Assembly: GCA_033762255.1 (NCBI GenBank)
Contig: JANRLT010000001.1
Span: 1-64,000 of the forward strand
DNA from: Pirellulales bacterium
GTDB lineage: Bacteria; Planctomycetota; Planctomycetia; Pirellulales; JALHPA01
Length of the DNA: 64,000 nt
Reading direction: 5' to 3'
Positions 47,066 through 57,371 of the stretch are shown one piece after another. A model generated the notes under the pieces. The model saw nothing but the letters and a program-made list of their open reading frames with translations. It did not search any database and was not told the origin of the DNA. The first letter of the stretch is position 1; every line of letters begins with the position of its first letter. The position numbers and the translations under genes were made by a program.

Positions 47066-48907
47066 TTAGTGGTTGAGGATGAATTCGTTGGTGTTGAGCA
47101 GTGCCCACCAAATATCCTGCAGGGCAGTCACGACATTTCCTTTGTGATAGGCCAACACTTGGTTGCAGCCGTTTAGTTCGGCATTGGTGGGATACCGCGT
47201 CAGGGCCGCCAAATACAAATAGTTCACCTTTTCCTTGGCATTCAGACTGCTATCCTGCGCGACACGGGCCAAAAAGCTGCCATCCCGCGTGTTTGTCGCC
47301 TGGCGAATCAAATCGCCGTTAAACATCATCAGCACCTGCGGAATCGTGCCGTTAAAGGTCGTCGCGTCGTCCCCCTCGTCCGTGCCAAAGGCCACCGTGA
47401 ACTGACGCAGCCAATCGGTCTGCGCTTTTTGTTGTTCGTCCGCGGAACCCTTGTACGCCTGGGTGGCCGTCATGAGCGAGTTATACAGTTCCTCGGCCCG
47501 CATTTGCCGGAGGTAAAACCGGCTAAATTTGGGCTTTTCGCCCAGGCTGGGGTCGTCTAGCTTGTTTTTGCCGGTCCCCACGCTGGATAAGGCATACGGT
47601 TCGCTGAGGACGATCCAGCGGATCAGTTCCTTGGTGTTAAAGCTGTGCTTGCGAAAATCCGCCGCCAAGCGATCCAACAATTCGGGATGCGTGGGGGCGT
47701 TATGCGGACCCATGTCGTCAATGGGCTTGGTAAAACCATATCCCAAAAAGTGCCCCCACATGCGGTTGACCATGGCCTTGGGCATTTCGGGGGAATTAAC
47801 GATGATTTTCGCTAATTCGGTCCGACGGTCGACCTGACTGACCATGCCGTTTTTGTTAATTTCGGTTTTGCCATCGACAAAGATCGGATAAGCCACGCTG
47901 ACCACGCCATTGCGCAGTTCGTAGTACAGTTCGGCTTTTTCGGGACTGTTCCCCTCGCCGCGAAAATCCTCATTGACGAGTGTGACGCTTTCCACCATCC
48001 GGCGGGCAGCGCGGTCGACTTTGGTTTTGGTCTGGCGAAAGAACGCGTTAAGCTCCCAAAACTGGTTTTGCTTGTACTCATTAAAAGGGTGATTGTGGCA
48101 CTGCGTGCATTGGACCTGCATCCCCAGGAAAAGTTGTGCGGTTTTGGCCGTGGCCTGGACGCCGTTTTCTTCCATTTTGCCCGAAAGAAAATTCACCGCG
48201 CCGTTGGAGTTGGCCTCCCCCGGGGTGTTGCTGCCGGTGGCGCTGACCAACTCGTACACTAAGGTGTCATAGGTCTTATTTTTGAGGAACGACAATCGCA
48301 AATACTGCTTCATCGCCTCGCGGTTGACCATGCTGCGCTGCTGGTCTTCCTCGCGCGAGGGACGGCCGATTAACATGACTTCCCAAATTGCTTCCCAATT
48401 ACGGGCGTACTCTTCTTGATATTCGGGGGAAAGCAGTCGATTGACCAGTTTGAGCCGCTTATCAGCGGAACGTTCCTTCAGAAACACTCGAGCCTCATCC
48501 GCCGTGGGGATGCGGCCCAATACGTCCAAGTAAACCCGGCGCAGCCATTCGCCATCGGTCGCATAAGGAGAGGGAGTAACCTGATTATCTACCCAACCCT
48601 TGCGAATCATTTCGTTGATGTAGGCAACTTGGGGAATTCCATAACCCTGCTGCTTGCTTTGATTGGGACGATTTTCTGTGGTACTCTCCCCCTTTGCCGC
48701 GGGGGCCGCTGGCACCGTATCCGGAGAATCCCCGGTGGTTGATGTCGTTTTAATCAGAGAAGCGGCGGGTTTGGTGGAAACCTCTTCCGCAAGGAGATCA
48801 TGCTCGCGGGGGTTACTTAACATGCCCAAACCCCAAACAGCCACCAACAGCAGCATGCCGCCTTTAAATAACAAACGCGGTTGTAAAGCTCGACGGGAAG
48901 ATTTCAT
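47066..48907 (-). CDS. DUF1549/DUF1553 exported protein
   Basis: About 613 residues from the ATG at 48907, with a membrane-anchor or signal helix (FKGGMLLLVAVWGLGML). The DUF1549 part starts with NEMIRKGWVDNQVTPSPYA and contains EWLRRVYLDVLGRIPTADEA; the DUF1553 part includes RRTELAKIIVNSPEMPKAMV, then NRMWGHFLGYGFTKPIDD. There is a single CxxCH motif in VQCTQCHNHPF, so it may carry one heme or bind a metal, whereas many relatives have a separate cytochrome domain. Together with DUF1501 it forms the paired unit repeated across planctomycete genomes. It precedes DUF1501 in the transcription order. Confidence 0.88.
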   Translation of the reverse strand: MKSSRRALQPRLLFKGGMLLLVAVWGLGMLSNPREHDLLAEEVSTKPAASLIKTTSTTGDSPDTVPAAPAAKGESTTENRPNQSKQQGYGIPQVAYINEMIRKGWVDNQVTPSPYATDGEWLRRVYLDVLGRIPTADEARVFLKERSADKRLKLVNRLLSPEYQEEYARNWEAIWEVMLIGRPSREEDQQRSMVNREAMKQYLRLSFLKNKTYDTLVYELVSATGSNTPGEANSNGAVNFLSGKMEENGVQATAKTAQLFLGMQVQCTQCHNHPFNEYKQNQFWELNAFFRQTKTKVDRAARRMVESVTLVNEDFRGEGNSPEKAELYYELRNGVVSVAYPIFVDGKTEINKNGMVSQVDRRTELAKIIVNSPEMPKAMVNRMWGHFLGYGFTKPIDDMGPHNAPTHPELLDRLAADFRKHSFNTKELIRWIVLSEPYALSSVGTGKNKLDDPSLGEKPKFSRFYLRQMRAEELYNSLMTATQAYKGSADEQQKAQTDWLRQFTVAFGTDEGDDATTFNGTIPQVLMMFNGDLIRQATNTRDGSFLARVAQDSSLNAKEKVNYLYLAALTRYPTNAELNGCNQVLAYHKGNVVTALQDIWWALLNTNEFILNH

Positions 48908-49925
48908 CACTGCTGATAACCCTTGTGATTCAAACAAATCGTTGTGGCGGCAACTGAGCCAACCTCACAAAACTATAAACGGCAATGATTTATGATAAAT
49001 AACCATTCTGCCAGTGGTCAAATTGCGGTTTTCCAGAGCTTTCCATCTCCCCTTGCAAAAGGGAACATGGATCCCTTTTGGTAAGGTAAAACGAGCGGGC
49101 CAGCGAAAGGACCCAAATTCTTAATTCCGCAAAAGACCGGATGACCGACCACAAATTGCCCCCCCATTTTGCCTGGGCAACTCACTTTCAAAAGCTAGCC
49201 TAGCCGGTTCATACTGAGATATTCGCAAAAAATGGGGGCCTTATTGCATTTGACGCGCGGCGGAAGCTCTGTATTTGGTCAAACTAAAATATTTTTAAGA
49301 AAATTCGCATTCTGAGCAAAAACGACGTTTGCATGCTAGAAAATCCCTCTAAGGCATGCCGCAAAAAAGAACATGTGTTGCAAAAAGGCACACACAAAAT
49401 GCAACAGGCGAGCCAAAATACTGGGGGGGTATTTTGGCTCGCCTTGTTGTGGTGCGAAAACCACGGTGCTTGGCTTGTTCTCCGAGGGCTTTTGGACTGT
49501 TAATCCCAGTACCCACAAGCAAAACACTGGTTTTCGAAAGCTAAAACTGCGCCTCTCAACTCAACCGGCCCATGTAACAGAGTCGTTTGCCTCTTCTCTG
49601 TGCTGGCCCCAATCGAGTTGAACTAATTAATTGCAAAAGCCGTGCCAAACTCATATTGTGCTGGTTTAGCTTCTTGTCTGACAGGCTTTCTTGGCGTTTG
49701 GTGGTTATTTTTTTGCGGTTTAACGCAAAACGGATTTAATAGTCTACTTGCTCTGTGTTCATACCAAGAACCATGGTCAACAACTTGCCACGCCTTATCA
49801 GCAGTTACAAAAAGTTTTAAGATGTGGGTGAACTTTAGGCACGCCTGTATCTTCGTAGGGGCGGGGCGCGGCTCACCCGCGCTAGACGGAATCCTCTTAC
49901 ATCATCATCTTTTTCATTTATTTTT
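48908..49925. other. Long spacer with one perfect palindrome
   Basis: About 1 kb between divergent genes. The only clear structure is the inverted repeat at 49406-49444. No convincing gene on either strand; short frames here lack coding character. Confidence 0.5.
49406..49444. repeat. Perfect 16-bp inverted repeat
   Basis: AGGCGAGCCAAAATAC, loop TGGGGGG, then GTATTTTGGCTCGCCT. Not placed behind any supported gene. Confidence 0.6.
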
Positions 49926-50813
49926 ATGTCTACCCGCGGTGCCGCGTTTGCCGGGCTGTCCGTGGCGATCACCACTCCCTTTCGCAATGGGGAAGTCGAT
50001 TACGCCACCCTCAGAACTCAAATTGATTTTCAGATTGCCGCCGGGGTGAATTGCCTGGTGCCGGTGGGCACCACCGGCGAGTCCCCCACGGTCTCGCACG
50101 AAGAGCACGAGCGCGTCATCGCAGAAGTGATTCAACATGCCGCGGGACGGGTCAAGGTCATGCCCGGCACCGGCTCCAATAGCACCCGGGAGGCGCTGCG
50201 GCTGACGAAATGGGCGGCCAAACAAGGGGCCGACGCCGCCCTCATTGTGGCTCCCTATTATAATAAACCGACCCAAGAGGGATTTTACCAACATTTTCGG
50301 GCATTGGCGGAAGAGACCGCGCTCCCGCTGTGCGTGTATAACATTCCGGGACGGACGGGCAAGAATATCGAGCCGGAAACCATCGCCCGCATGGCCGAAA
50401 GCAAGAATATACAAATGGTCAAGGAAGCGACCGGCTCCCTGGACCAAGCGTCGCAAATCGCCGCACTGACCGATTTAACCCTGCTGAGCGGTGATGACAG
50501 TCTGACACTCCCGCTGCTCAGCATTGGCGGGGAGGGAGTGATCAGTGTCGTGGGCAATATCGTCCCCGGAGATATGCTCAAACTGCTGGCGGCCTGGCAA
50601 GCGGGCAATGTGACCTCGGCGCGCGAATGGCACCGCAAACTGTTTTTTCTTTGCCGCGATCTGCTGGGCCTGGCCACGAATCCCATTCCCATCAAAGCGG
50701 CGATGAAGCTGCTCGGCCGGGATACGGGGGAATTGCGACTGCCAATGACCCCGCTGGATTCGGCGACCGAGGGAAAATTGCGTCTGACCCTGGCGCAGTA
50801 CGGCCTCCTCTAA
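49926..50813 (+). CDS. dapA: 4-hydroxy-tetrahydrodipicolinate synthase
   Basis: A 295-residue lysine/diaminopimelate pathway enzyme that condenses pyruvate with aspartate semialdehyde. Catalytic features: GTTGE at 48-52 (pyruvate binding), Y138 in VYNIPGRT and Schiff-base K166 in MVKEATGS. C-terminal [14 protein letters not shown] near 200 completes the barrel. Length is normal. The diaminopimelate product supports peptidoglycan and lysine synthesis. It is followed by a LOG-family gene. Confidence 0.97.
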   Translation: MSTRGAAFAGLSVAITTPFRNGEVDYATLRTQIDFQIAAGVNCLVPVGTTGESPTVSHEEHERVIAEVIQHAAGRVKVMPGTGSNSTREALRLTKWAAKQGADAALIVAPYYNKPTQEGFYQHFRALAEETALPLCVYNIPGRTGKNIEPETIARMAESKNIQMVKEATGSLDQASQIAALTDLTLLSGDDSLTLPLLSIGGEGVISVVGNIVPGDMLKLLAAWQAGNVTSAREWHRKLFFLCRDLLGLATNPIPIKAAMKLLGRDTGELRLPMTPLDSATEGKLRLTLAQYGLL

Positions 50814-50900
50814 ACCACTTGCGATCCGGGTTTGCAATCACTTTGTTCGCCGCGTTATACCACACCAGCGCCCCCCAACTTTTGCCGTTCAATTCCCCGC

Positions 50901-51773
50901 ATGCAACCCGATCCCGTTGATTTGCATAAGCTGCAGCAAGCGATTTTGGACTCTGCCAGTTATTTGCGCGTGGATCAGGATTTGGGTTTTTTGCAACGAC
51001 AGGACATGCGGGCGGTGCGGTTTCAATTGGAATTGCTCAAGCCGGAAGTCGCCTTTAAGGAACAGCGCATCCGGTCGACCATCGTGGTGTTTGGAGGAAC
51101 GCAAATTATCGAACAATCCGCGGCGGAGCAGCGCGTGGCCGCGCTGGAAACTTCCCTGGCCGCCGATCCTGAAAATCCGCAGCTGTTGCGGCGAGTGGCG
51201 CGGGCCCGGCGGCAACTGGGCAATGCGCATTACTATGACGAGGCGCGGCGGTTTAGCCGGTTGGTGTCCGGAACGTGCCAGGTTGACGGAACATGCGATT
51301 ATGTGGTGGTGACTGGCGGCGGGCCGGGCATCATGGAGGCGGCCAATCGCGGCGCGCACGACGTGGGAGCCAAGTCCGTCGGACTAAACATAACCCTGCC
51401 CGAGGAACAGGCCCCCAATCCCTACATTACGCCGGAGCTCTGCTTTCAATTTCAGTACTTTGCCATTCGCAAGTTTCATTTTTTGCTCCGGGCCAAGGCG
51501 CTGGTCACTTTTCCCGGCGGATACGGCACGTTGGATGAACTGACCGACGCCTTGACCTTGCGGCAAGTCCGGCGGATGCAGGCGATTCCGATCATCCTTT
51601 ACGGCACGGAATACTGGAAAAACGTGATCGATTTTCAGTATTTGGCGGATGAGGGGGTCATTGCCGACGAGCATTTGGACCTGATTAGCTACGCCGACAA
51701 CCCCGAGCAGGCGTGGCAACAGATTTTGGACTTTCACAAGCCGGAAAATCAGTATTGGCCGACGGTGAGCTAG
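50901..51773 (+). CDS. LOG-family nucleoside monophosphate hydrolase-like protein
   Basis: About 290 residues from the ATG at 50901. The family signature PGGYGTLDE and the preceding GGGPGIMEAANRGAHDVG mark a LOG (TIGR00730 / lysine decarboxylase-like) protein, which releases free base from nucleoside 5'-monophosphates. An extended N-terminus of about 100 residues is longer than minimal LOG proteins. Located 87 bases after dapA; co-transcription is possible. Substrate is unknown; the older lysine-decarboxylase label should not be used. Confidence 0.85.
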   Translation: MQPDPVDLHKLQQAILDSASYLRVDQDLGFLQRQDMRAVRFQLELLKPEVAFKEQRIRSTIVVFGGTQIIEQSAAEQRVAALETSLAADPENPQLLRRVARARRQLGNAHYYDEARRFSRLVSGTCQVDGTCDYVVVTGGGPGIMEAANRGAHDVGAKSVGLNITLPEEQAPNPYITPELCFQFQYFAIRKFHFLLRAKALVTFPGGYGTLDELTDALTLRQVRRMQAIPIILYGTEYWKNVIDFQYLADEGVIADEHLDLISYADNPEQAWQQILDFHKPENQYWPTVS

Positions 51774-51854
51774 GGTGGGGTGCTTTAGTCAAGGCGAAGT
51801 TTGAACTAAATGATGTCTCGCGCTGGATCCGCATCTTCTGCTGGCAATAGTACC

Positions 51855-51899
51855 GTGGGCCAACGGCCCTGGCTGTCGCAGGTTGGGCCGTTGGCCCAC
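51855..51899. terminator. Perfect 15-bp inverted repeat between converging genes
   Basis: GTGGGCCAACGGCCC, a 15-base loop, then GGGCCGTTGGCCCAC, between the converging LOG gene and the ceramidase-like gene. Suitable as a bidirectional terminator although it lacks a T-run. Confidence 0.45.
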
Positions 51900-51998
51900 A
51901 GTCTAAGACTCAATAGACACTCTACTGAAACGCTTTTTGCCATTATTTGATTCGTTGGATCAGCTAAAAGTGGATGGGACTTTCTATACAGCTCCCCC

Positions 51999-53417
51999 CT
52001 ACTCCGCCATTTCATTTAATAACTCCAGCGCCGCGGCCACCAGCTTTTCTCCACAACCAGGCACTAATGGACAGGTTGTCGGCTCGTAATTTCCCTCCTG
52101 GAACGCCCGCCGCGTCGGCACGTAATAATCCACATCGTTGGTAAGGCTAATCACAATCGTATTTTTAAAGGGGGAACCCGCCTTGATCGCAATGCCCAAT
52201 TCCACAAAGACTTCGTGCGGCAAGGTGACGATCGCCGTGTCCCGATCCAGCCGAATCGCCTGGACTTCCTTGGGGACATTTTCACCATAATCCCGCCAAT
52301 GCGCGATTTGAAACATTTTGCGGTAGGCATCCACGACTGTCAAAAACGGCTTGCCATTGCGATCAAGGGTATTAATGATATTTTCCGCCTCCATGCGTTC
52401 CACCTCGGTAATCGGGAGGACCGGCACGGTGATTGTCTTGCTTTTCATCGCTAACAGATCCGGCGCGACGGATCGGGCAAAAGGGACCGCCTGGCCGATC
52501 GTTTTTGCCAGTGTTTGCCCCACGGAGGCGTGATAGTTTTCTTGGCGGTCGCGTCCCTCGCGGACATCCAGATGATTGACATCCCCCGCGCACCCCTGCC
52601 CAAAGATCGAGATAAACTCCGGCGACTGCAATTGTTCGCGTAGGCCTATCTGCAAATGCCCGGGATAGCACGCTCCAAATTGCGGACCGCCATAAATGGC
52701 CGTGTGCATGGCAAAGACCGTCAATCCGCCCAAGGGTTTATCATTGACATCCCGCACCAACACAAACGGCAGGTCGGGATCCACCGGGCCTAATGGGCGC
52801 AAAATGTCGGGATTAAAATGACCCGAATTCCAACCCGTGCTCCCATCCTTCATCAAAAAGCGGCGATTGTACGCCATGTTCAATTGCTGCGGCACCGATA
52901 ACGACAGCTTTACCGGCTGCAAAGAGGCATTGGCCCGCGCGATCAGGTCCACCCAGGTGTCGCGCAGTTTGGCCGGATAATCAAACGGTTCGCGCGGGTC
53001 GGTGCCATTGTGCTCGGCCAGCGCCCGCGCGTGCAGGGCCTCGCGCAGGGGGCCGTAATACTCTGGCCCGCCATGCGTGTGGGTGGCGGTGATGGCGATA
53101 TGTTCCGCGGGAATGCCGGTCTTTTCAGCGGCTAATTTGCGGGTAGCGGCGGTCAAATCGCGCGGGACCGAGGTCAAATCATTGCCAATGATGACAATTT
53201 TTGTTTTTCCCTGGGCCAAGACCAACACTTTAGCATAGAGCGGGTCGGTCACGCCCGTACTGATCAGTTCGGTGTAATTGCCGGCCCGTCGCCAACCCAC
53301 GGGAGGAGTGATATCCGCCGTGGCAAAGCCGGCCTGAAATTCGGCGGCGGATGAGTTCACTGTCCAAGCCAAAGCACCATACCAAAACAGCAGGAAAATT
53401 TGCAAAAAGCGTACCAT
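51999..53417 (-). CDS. Exported neutral/alkaline ceramidase-type hydrolase domain protein
   Basis: About 472 residues from the ATG at 53417, with signal peptide MVRFLQIFLLFWYGALAW. The N-terminal ceramidase-like motif FATADITPPVGW is followed by IGNDLTSVPRDL, the zinc-binding IAITATHTHGGP and FAMHTAIYGGPQFGACYPGH. The C-terminal half also contains QGCAGDVNHLD, near the usual metal site. Natural substrate is unknown; planctomycete members are generally annotated ceramidase N-terminal-domain proteins. Convergent with the LOG gene. Confidence 0.82.
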   Translation of the reverse strand: MVRFLQIFLLFWYGALAWTVNSSAAEFQAGFATADITPPVGWRRAGNYTELISTGVTDPLYAKVLVLAQGKTKIVIIGNDLTSVPRDLTAATRKLAAEKTGIPAEHIAITATHTHGGPEYYGPLREALHARALAEHNGTDPREPFDYPAKLRDTWVDLIARANASLQPVKLSLSVPQQLNMAYNRRFLMKDGSTGWNSGHFNPDILRPLGPVDPDLPFVLVRDVNDKPLGGLTVFAMHTAIYGGPQFGACYPGHLQIGLREQLQSPEFISIFGQGCAGDVNHLDVREGRDRQENYHASVGQTLAKTIGQAVPFARSVAPDLLAMKSKTITVPVLPITEVERMEAENIINTLDRNGKPFLTVVDAYRKMFQIAHWRDYGENVPKEVQAIRLDRDTAIVTLPHEVFVELGIAIKAGSPFKNTIVISLTNDVDYYVPTRRAFQEGNYEPTTCPLVPGCGEKLVAAALELLNEMAE

Positions 53418-53688
53418 AAATAATAATGATGGAAACGAAGAGTGTATTAAGAATGAAATAATAGAGTCACTGCTTGTCAATTCAATCTAGCAGCAACAAA
53501 TGGGAAATGCGAATGCTATCAAATTGTTAATTTAAAACAGATGAATCAGGCCTTTGGCCAGCGGAATTGGTTAATAATTCAAAAATTTACAAAGCCAATA
53601 AGTACAATAATCTTCCGACGAAAGTCATCACTGGTGCATGACTACTTTTGAAAACATCAGCAATATGCCCTACACCATGAGTGGCCAC

Positions 53689-54678
53689 CTATTGCGCCAA
53701 CACCTCCCGCACAAAGTCCACTTGCGGCTTGCCTCCCCCCTTAATCGCCGACCCTTTCATAAACTCCGACACATACCGCAGCCGCTCCTTGGGCCGGTCC
53801 GGATCATTAAAGTTATCCCCTTTTTGCAAAATCGGGCGATGTTCCGGAATCCCGCCGAACGCCCGCGACCCCGCCGCCTGGCATGGATACCAATTTCCCT
53901 TTCCTGCGGCGTCCTCCAAATAAAACTCGGGATAGCAATGTCCCGGCACCCAGACCGTGCGGGCGGGAATTTTTTGCAATCGGCATAGGGCGATAAAGAG
54001 TGACGTCAGTTCCTCGCAGTCGCCGGTGCCGTCCCGTACCGCCTTGGCCGCTCCCTTGATCGGGCCTTCCTTGTATTGCACCTTATCGCGCGTCAAATCA
54101 TAGATCGCTTCCACCCGGGCCCAACCGGTCGCCTCGGCGGGGAGTTCCTTAGTCAATTTGATAATCTCCCGGTCGCCCAATTCAATCAGCGGACTGGTGC
54201 CAAGGTATTTTTTTAACTCATTGCTAGGCTTGGGGGGTATCTTTAGCTCGTCAGTCTTTTCTGGCGGTACCAGTGAATGCCGCTCGATTTCATAGATCGT
54301 ATAGGCCTCGGCGATTTCGTTGGCCTTGAGACTGGGGATGGTGATCACCATTTGCCGCACCCCGCCAGCGATATTATTGATAAAGGTCACGTTCCGCACA
54401 TTCGGCGTCGCTTTTTCCTCGACCACTTTTACTTTTTGCTCGGGCCAATCGATGGGCACCGGCGTGGTGATTCGCAACCCCGCGCAGGGACCGCCATTGG
54501 CCACGACCTTGGCCCCCACTTTGAGCCGTTGCACCAATTTTTGATCCAGCTTGGGTGCCGCGTCCGACTGCTCGGGCTTCTCCTCTTCAAATTGCGCCCG
54601 CGCGGCTACTGGAAACGCCAACGCACAACACACGACCCAAGCCAAGGGAAAAAAGTGCCAGTTTTTGATCGAGTTCAT
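53689..54678 (-). CDS. Exported transglutaminase-like protease-fold protein
   Basis: About 329 residues from the ATG at 54678, with signal peptide (FFPLAWVVCCALAFPVAARA). The transglutaminase core has the catalytic Cys in GTGDCEELTSLF and the His in WVPGHCYPEFYL; the third residue lies in the following beta strand. An N-terminal beta domain of about 150 residues precedes it. Such proteins remodel or cleave peptides in the cell envelope; direct substrate is not known. Lies alone between a ceramidase-like gene and argS. Confidence 0.8.
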   Translation of the reverse strand: MNSIKNWHFFPLAWVVCCALAFPVAARAQFEEEKPEQSDAAPKLDQKLVQRLKVGAKVVANGGPCAGLRITTPVPIDWPEQKVKVVEEKATPNVRNVTFINNIAGGVRQMVITIPSLKANEIAEAYTIYEIERHSLVPPEKTDELKIPPKPSNELKKYLGTSPLIELGDREIIKLTKELPAEATGWARVEAIYDLTRDKVQYKEGPIKGAAKAVRDGTGDCEELTSLFIALCRLQKIPARTVWVPGHCYPEFYLEDAAGKGNWYPCQAAGSRAFGGIPEHRPILQKGDNFNDPDRPKERLRYVSEFMKGSAIKGGGKPQVDFVREVLAQ

Positions 54679-54984
54679 GGAACTTCCCCGAGTAGCGTTA
54701 ACATATAAGTGGCCTAGAATCACAAACATCCCAACTATCCCATTTTAACAATTTACCAACCCGGGTAGCGAACGTTTTTTTGGCAAGTTGCTCTTTTAGG
54801 ATCTGCTTTTTCGGCCATTAACATCCCCCAATACACATATTCCGCATAATCGCCCCGCGTTATTCGATTATTCATTCTAAAGCATTATTTGGCAAATATT
54901 TACAGAGCAACCATACTTCTTCATGGCTCTGGTTAGCCCAGTGTGCATTTTCGCCGCGGCGGTTAACAGTTATGATGCGTGACT
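54679..54984. other. Divergent spacer upstream of argS
   Basis: About 305 AT-rich bases between transglutaminase-like gene and argS. No repeat or tRNA gene seen. Confidence 0.4.
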
Positions 54985-56988
54985 ATGAACATTTTGGTTG
55001 AACTACGAAATTCATTAGCTGCCGCGTTAGCCGACTGCGGAGGCTCCACCCCCGAGTTACTGGAAACGCTGCGCCCCGCCGGTGATCCCAAATTTGGCGA
55101 TTATCAGGCCAATTGCGCCATGTCCCTGGCCAAAACACTGGGCAAATCCCCGCGTGAGGTGGCGACGCAAATTGCCGCCAGCTTGCAAAAAAATCCCAAT
55201 TTTGCCGCGCTGTGCCACCCACCGGAAATAGCCGGACCGGGGTTTATCAATATCCGCCTGCGAGATGAGGTCCTGGCCCGCCACGTCGCCGCCAATCTGT
55301 CCGACCCACGCTTGGGCGTGCCGCGGGAATCCCCCGCTCGGACTTTTGTCATTGACTATTCAGGCCCAAACGTGGCCAAACCGATGCACGTGGGCCATAT
55401 ACGATCGACCGTGATTGGGGACGCCCTGGCGCGGACATTACGGTTTTTGGGCCATCGAGTGGTTGGCGACAATCATGTGGGGGACTGGGGAACGCAGTTT
55501 GGCATGATCTTGTACGGGTACAAGCATTTTGTGGATGCCGCGGCGCTCGAGCGGCAACCGGTGCAGGAACTGGCCCGGTTGTACAAACTGGTCCGGCAAC
55601 TGGTCGATTACCATGCCGCCGTAATCAACCTGCCTAAGCAGCAAGAGGTACTGGCCCAGCGCGAGGCGGCACTTGCGCGGCAAAAAGCCGAGGTTAGTCC
55701 CGATCCAAAAACGGCGAAGCAACAAGAGAAGGCGATACGCCAGCAAAGCGAATCGCTGGCGGAACTGCGCGAGGAAGTGCGCGGCCTGCAAAAGCGGATC
55801 GCCACGGTGTCAGAATCCGCCGAGCTAAGCCAACTAGCCGCCGCGCATCCCGGCATCGGCGCCGCGGTTTTGGCCGAAACCGCCAAGCTACACGCGGGAG
55901 ATGCGGAAAATGTGGCTCTCTGGCAACGCTTTTTACCCGCCTGCCGGGCCGAAATCGACCGCATTTACCAGCGGCTGAATATCCAGTTTGACACGCAGTT
56001 GGGCGAAAGTTTTTACCACGAGCGGCAAGCTCCGCTGGTTGAGGAGCTTTTGGCAAAAGGGATCGCCACGACCAGCAACGGGGCCACGGTCGTGTTTCTC
56101 GACGGATTTGACACGCCGATGCTCATTCGCAAGCAGGACGGCGCGTACCTGTACGCCACCAGCGACCTGGCAACCATTCAATACCGGCTGGACCAATATC
56201 AGCCAGAAGAAATCTTGTACGTGGTGGATCATCGGCAAAGCTTGCACTTTGAACAACTGTTTGCCGCAGCACGGCGCTGCTGGAATCTCGATCATGTGCG
56301 CTTGCGGCATATCAAATTTGGAACGGTCCTCGGCCAGGATGGCAAACCGTACAAAACCCGCGAAGGAAAGGCCGAGGGGCTGGACGCGCTGTTGGATGAG
56401 GCCATCGAGCGGGCGGCGCGGGAACTAGCCTCCCGCCGGGAACAGATCACACCCGACCCAGCCGCCGAAAGCCCAATAACCGCTCAGCAAGACGGTATTG
56501 CCCGGATCGTGGGCCTGAGCGCGGTCAAATACGCCGATTTGTGCCAGAACCGCGAAAGCGATTACCAGTTTGACTTTGACAAGATGTGCGCGTTAAAGGG
56601 AAACACCGCGGCGTACATGCAATACGCCTATGCGCGGGTAAAAAGTATATTTGAGCGCGGGGGGCGGGGGAGTTTGGACCAAGCGGGAGAGATCTTAGGT
56701 CAGGGGGAGTTACGACTGGAGCATCCGGCGGAACGGGCGCTGGCCTTGGCGGCTTTGCGCTTTCCCGAGGCGATCGCACTGGTGCTGGCGGACTATCGCC
56801 CCCACCAGCTCACAACGTATTTGTTTGAACTGGCTAATCAGTTTAGCGCGTTTTATGAGGTTTGCCCCGTGCTGCAGGCGGACACGCCGACGCAACTGGC
56901 GACGCGACTAGCGCTGTGCGCCTTAACGGCGCGGGTGCTGCGCCAGGGGTTGGAATTATTGGGGATCGAAGTGGTGGAACGGATGTGA
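54985..56988 (+). CDS. argS: Arginyl-tRNA synthetase
   Basis: ArgS charges tRNA-Arg. From the ATG at 54985 the protein has about 667 residues, against 550-590 in most bacteria. The class I signature appears as VAKPMHVGHIRSTVIGDAL, and the other end of the catalytic domain as HIKFGTVLGQDGKPYKTREG, which replaces a classical KMSKS. The extra length comes from a helical, Gln/Glu-rich stretch (about residues 214-285) that looks like a coiled coil. I recall similar insertions in other planctomycete ArgS proteins. The anticodon-binding domain at the C-terminus is normal. Confidence 0.95.
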   Translation: MNILVELRNSLAAALADCGGSTPELLETLRPAGDPKFGDYQANCAMSLAKTLGKSPREVATQIAASLQKNPNFAALCHPPEIAGPGFINIRLRDEVLARHVAANLSDPRLGVPRESPARTFVIDYSGPNVAKPMHVGHIRSTVIGDALARTLRFLGHRVVGDNHVGDWGTQFGMILYGYKHFVDAAALERQPVQELARLYKLVRQLVDYHAAVINLPKQQEVLAQREAALARQKAEVSPDPKTAKQQEKAIRQQSESLAELREEVRGLQKRIATVSESAELSQLAAAHPGIGAAVLAETAKLHAGDAENVALWQRFLPACRAEIDRIYQRLNIQFDTQLGESFYHERQAPLVEELLAKGIATTSNGATVVFLDGFDTPMLIRKQDGAYLYATSDLATIQYRLDQYQPEEILYVVDHRQSLHFEQLFAAARRCWNLDHVRLRHIKFGTVLGQDGKPYKTREGKAEGLDALLDEAIERAARELASRREQITPDPAAESPITAQQDGIARIVGLSAVKYADLCQNRESDYQFDFDKMCALKGNTAAYMQYAYARVKSIFERGGRGSLDQAGEILGQGELRLEHPAERALALAALRFPEAIALVLADYRPHQLTTYLFELANQFSAFYEVCPVLQADTPTQLATRLALCALTARVLRQGLELLGIEVVERM

Positions 56989-57371
56989 GGAGGATTGAGT
57001 GCTTTTATTGTAAAGTAATTACTGTTATTTTTCCCGGCGGACAGACTTTTGATCAGCGATGATCGAAGGAAAACGAAAGACTCGCTCTCGTACCCTAAAA
57101 ATCGCTGGTTTACGCGGGATTTTAGTCCACTTTTTTCCAGTGGGATGGCTTATCTTGGCCTCTCAAATCTGGTATCTTATGGTGTGATTTTTGACTTGTG
57201 AAAAATTCCGCCAAACGCGCATTTTTCACGGTTTTGCCTCATTCCGGAGAGGGGGGGCCAAGTGCGTGCGGCGATGCGACTTCGCCGGGATGACTTGTGC
57301 CGTGCGCCCTCCCCCGCTGGGTAACAATTTACGCCTCTGGATTTTGTCATTTTGCCCGAGTGGAGCGTCGT
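56989..57371. other. Spacer upstream of dnaA
   Basis: About 380 bases. It contains a CCACTTTTTTCCAGTGG hairpin near 57130 and A/T-rich blocks, but no consensus DnaA box is visible. Confidence 0.4.
57362..57365 (+). promoter_or_regulatory. Ribosome binding site for dnaA GTG start
   Basis: GGAG lies 6 bases before the GTG at 57372. Confidence 0.4.

Noticed and set aside
49336-49621. Several overlapping frames of 60-80 codons on both strands
   Set aside because: They arise from the perfect palindrome at 49406-49444 and have no coding character.
54979-54984. GTG start for argS
   Set aside because: The ATG two codons later matches the normal N-terminus MNILVELRN, so it is preferred.
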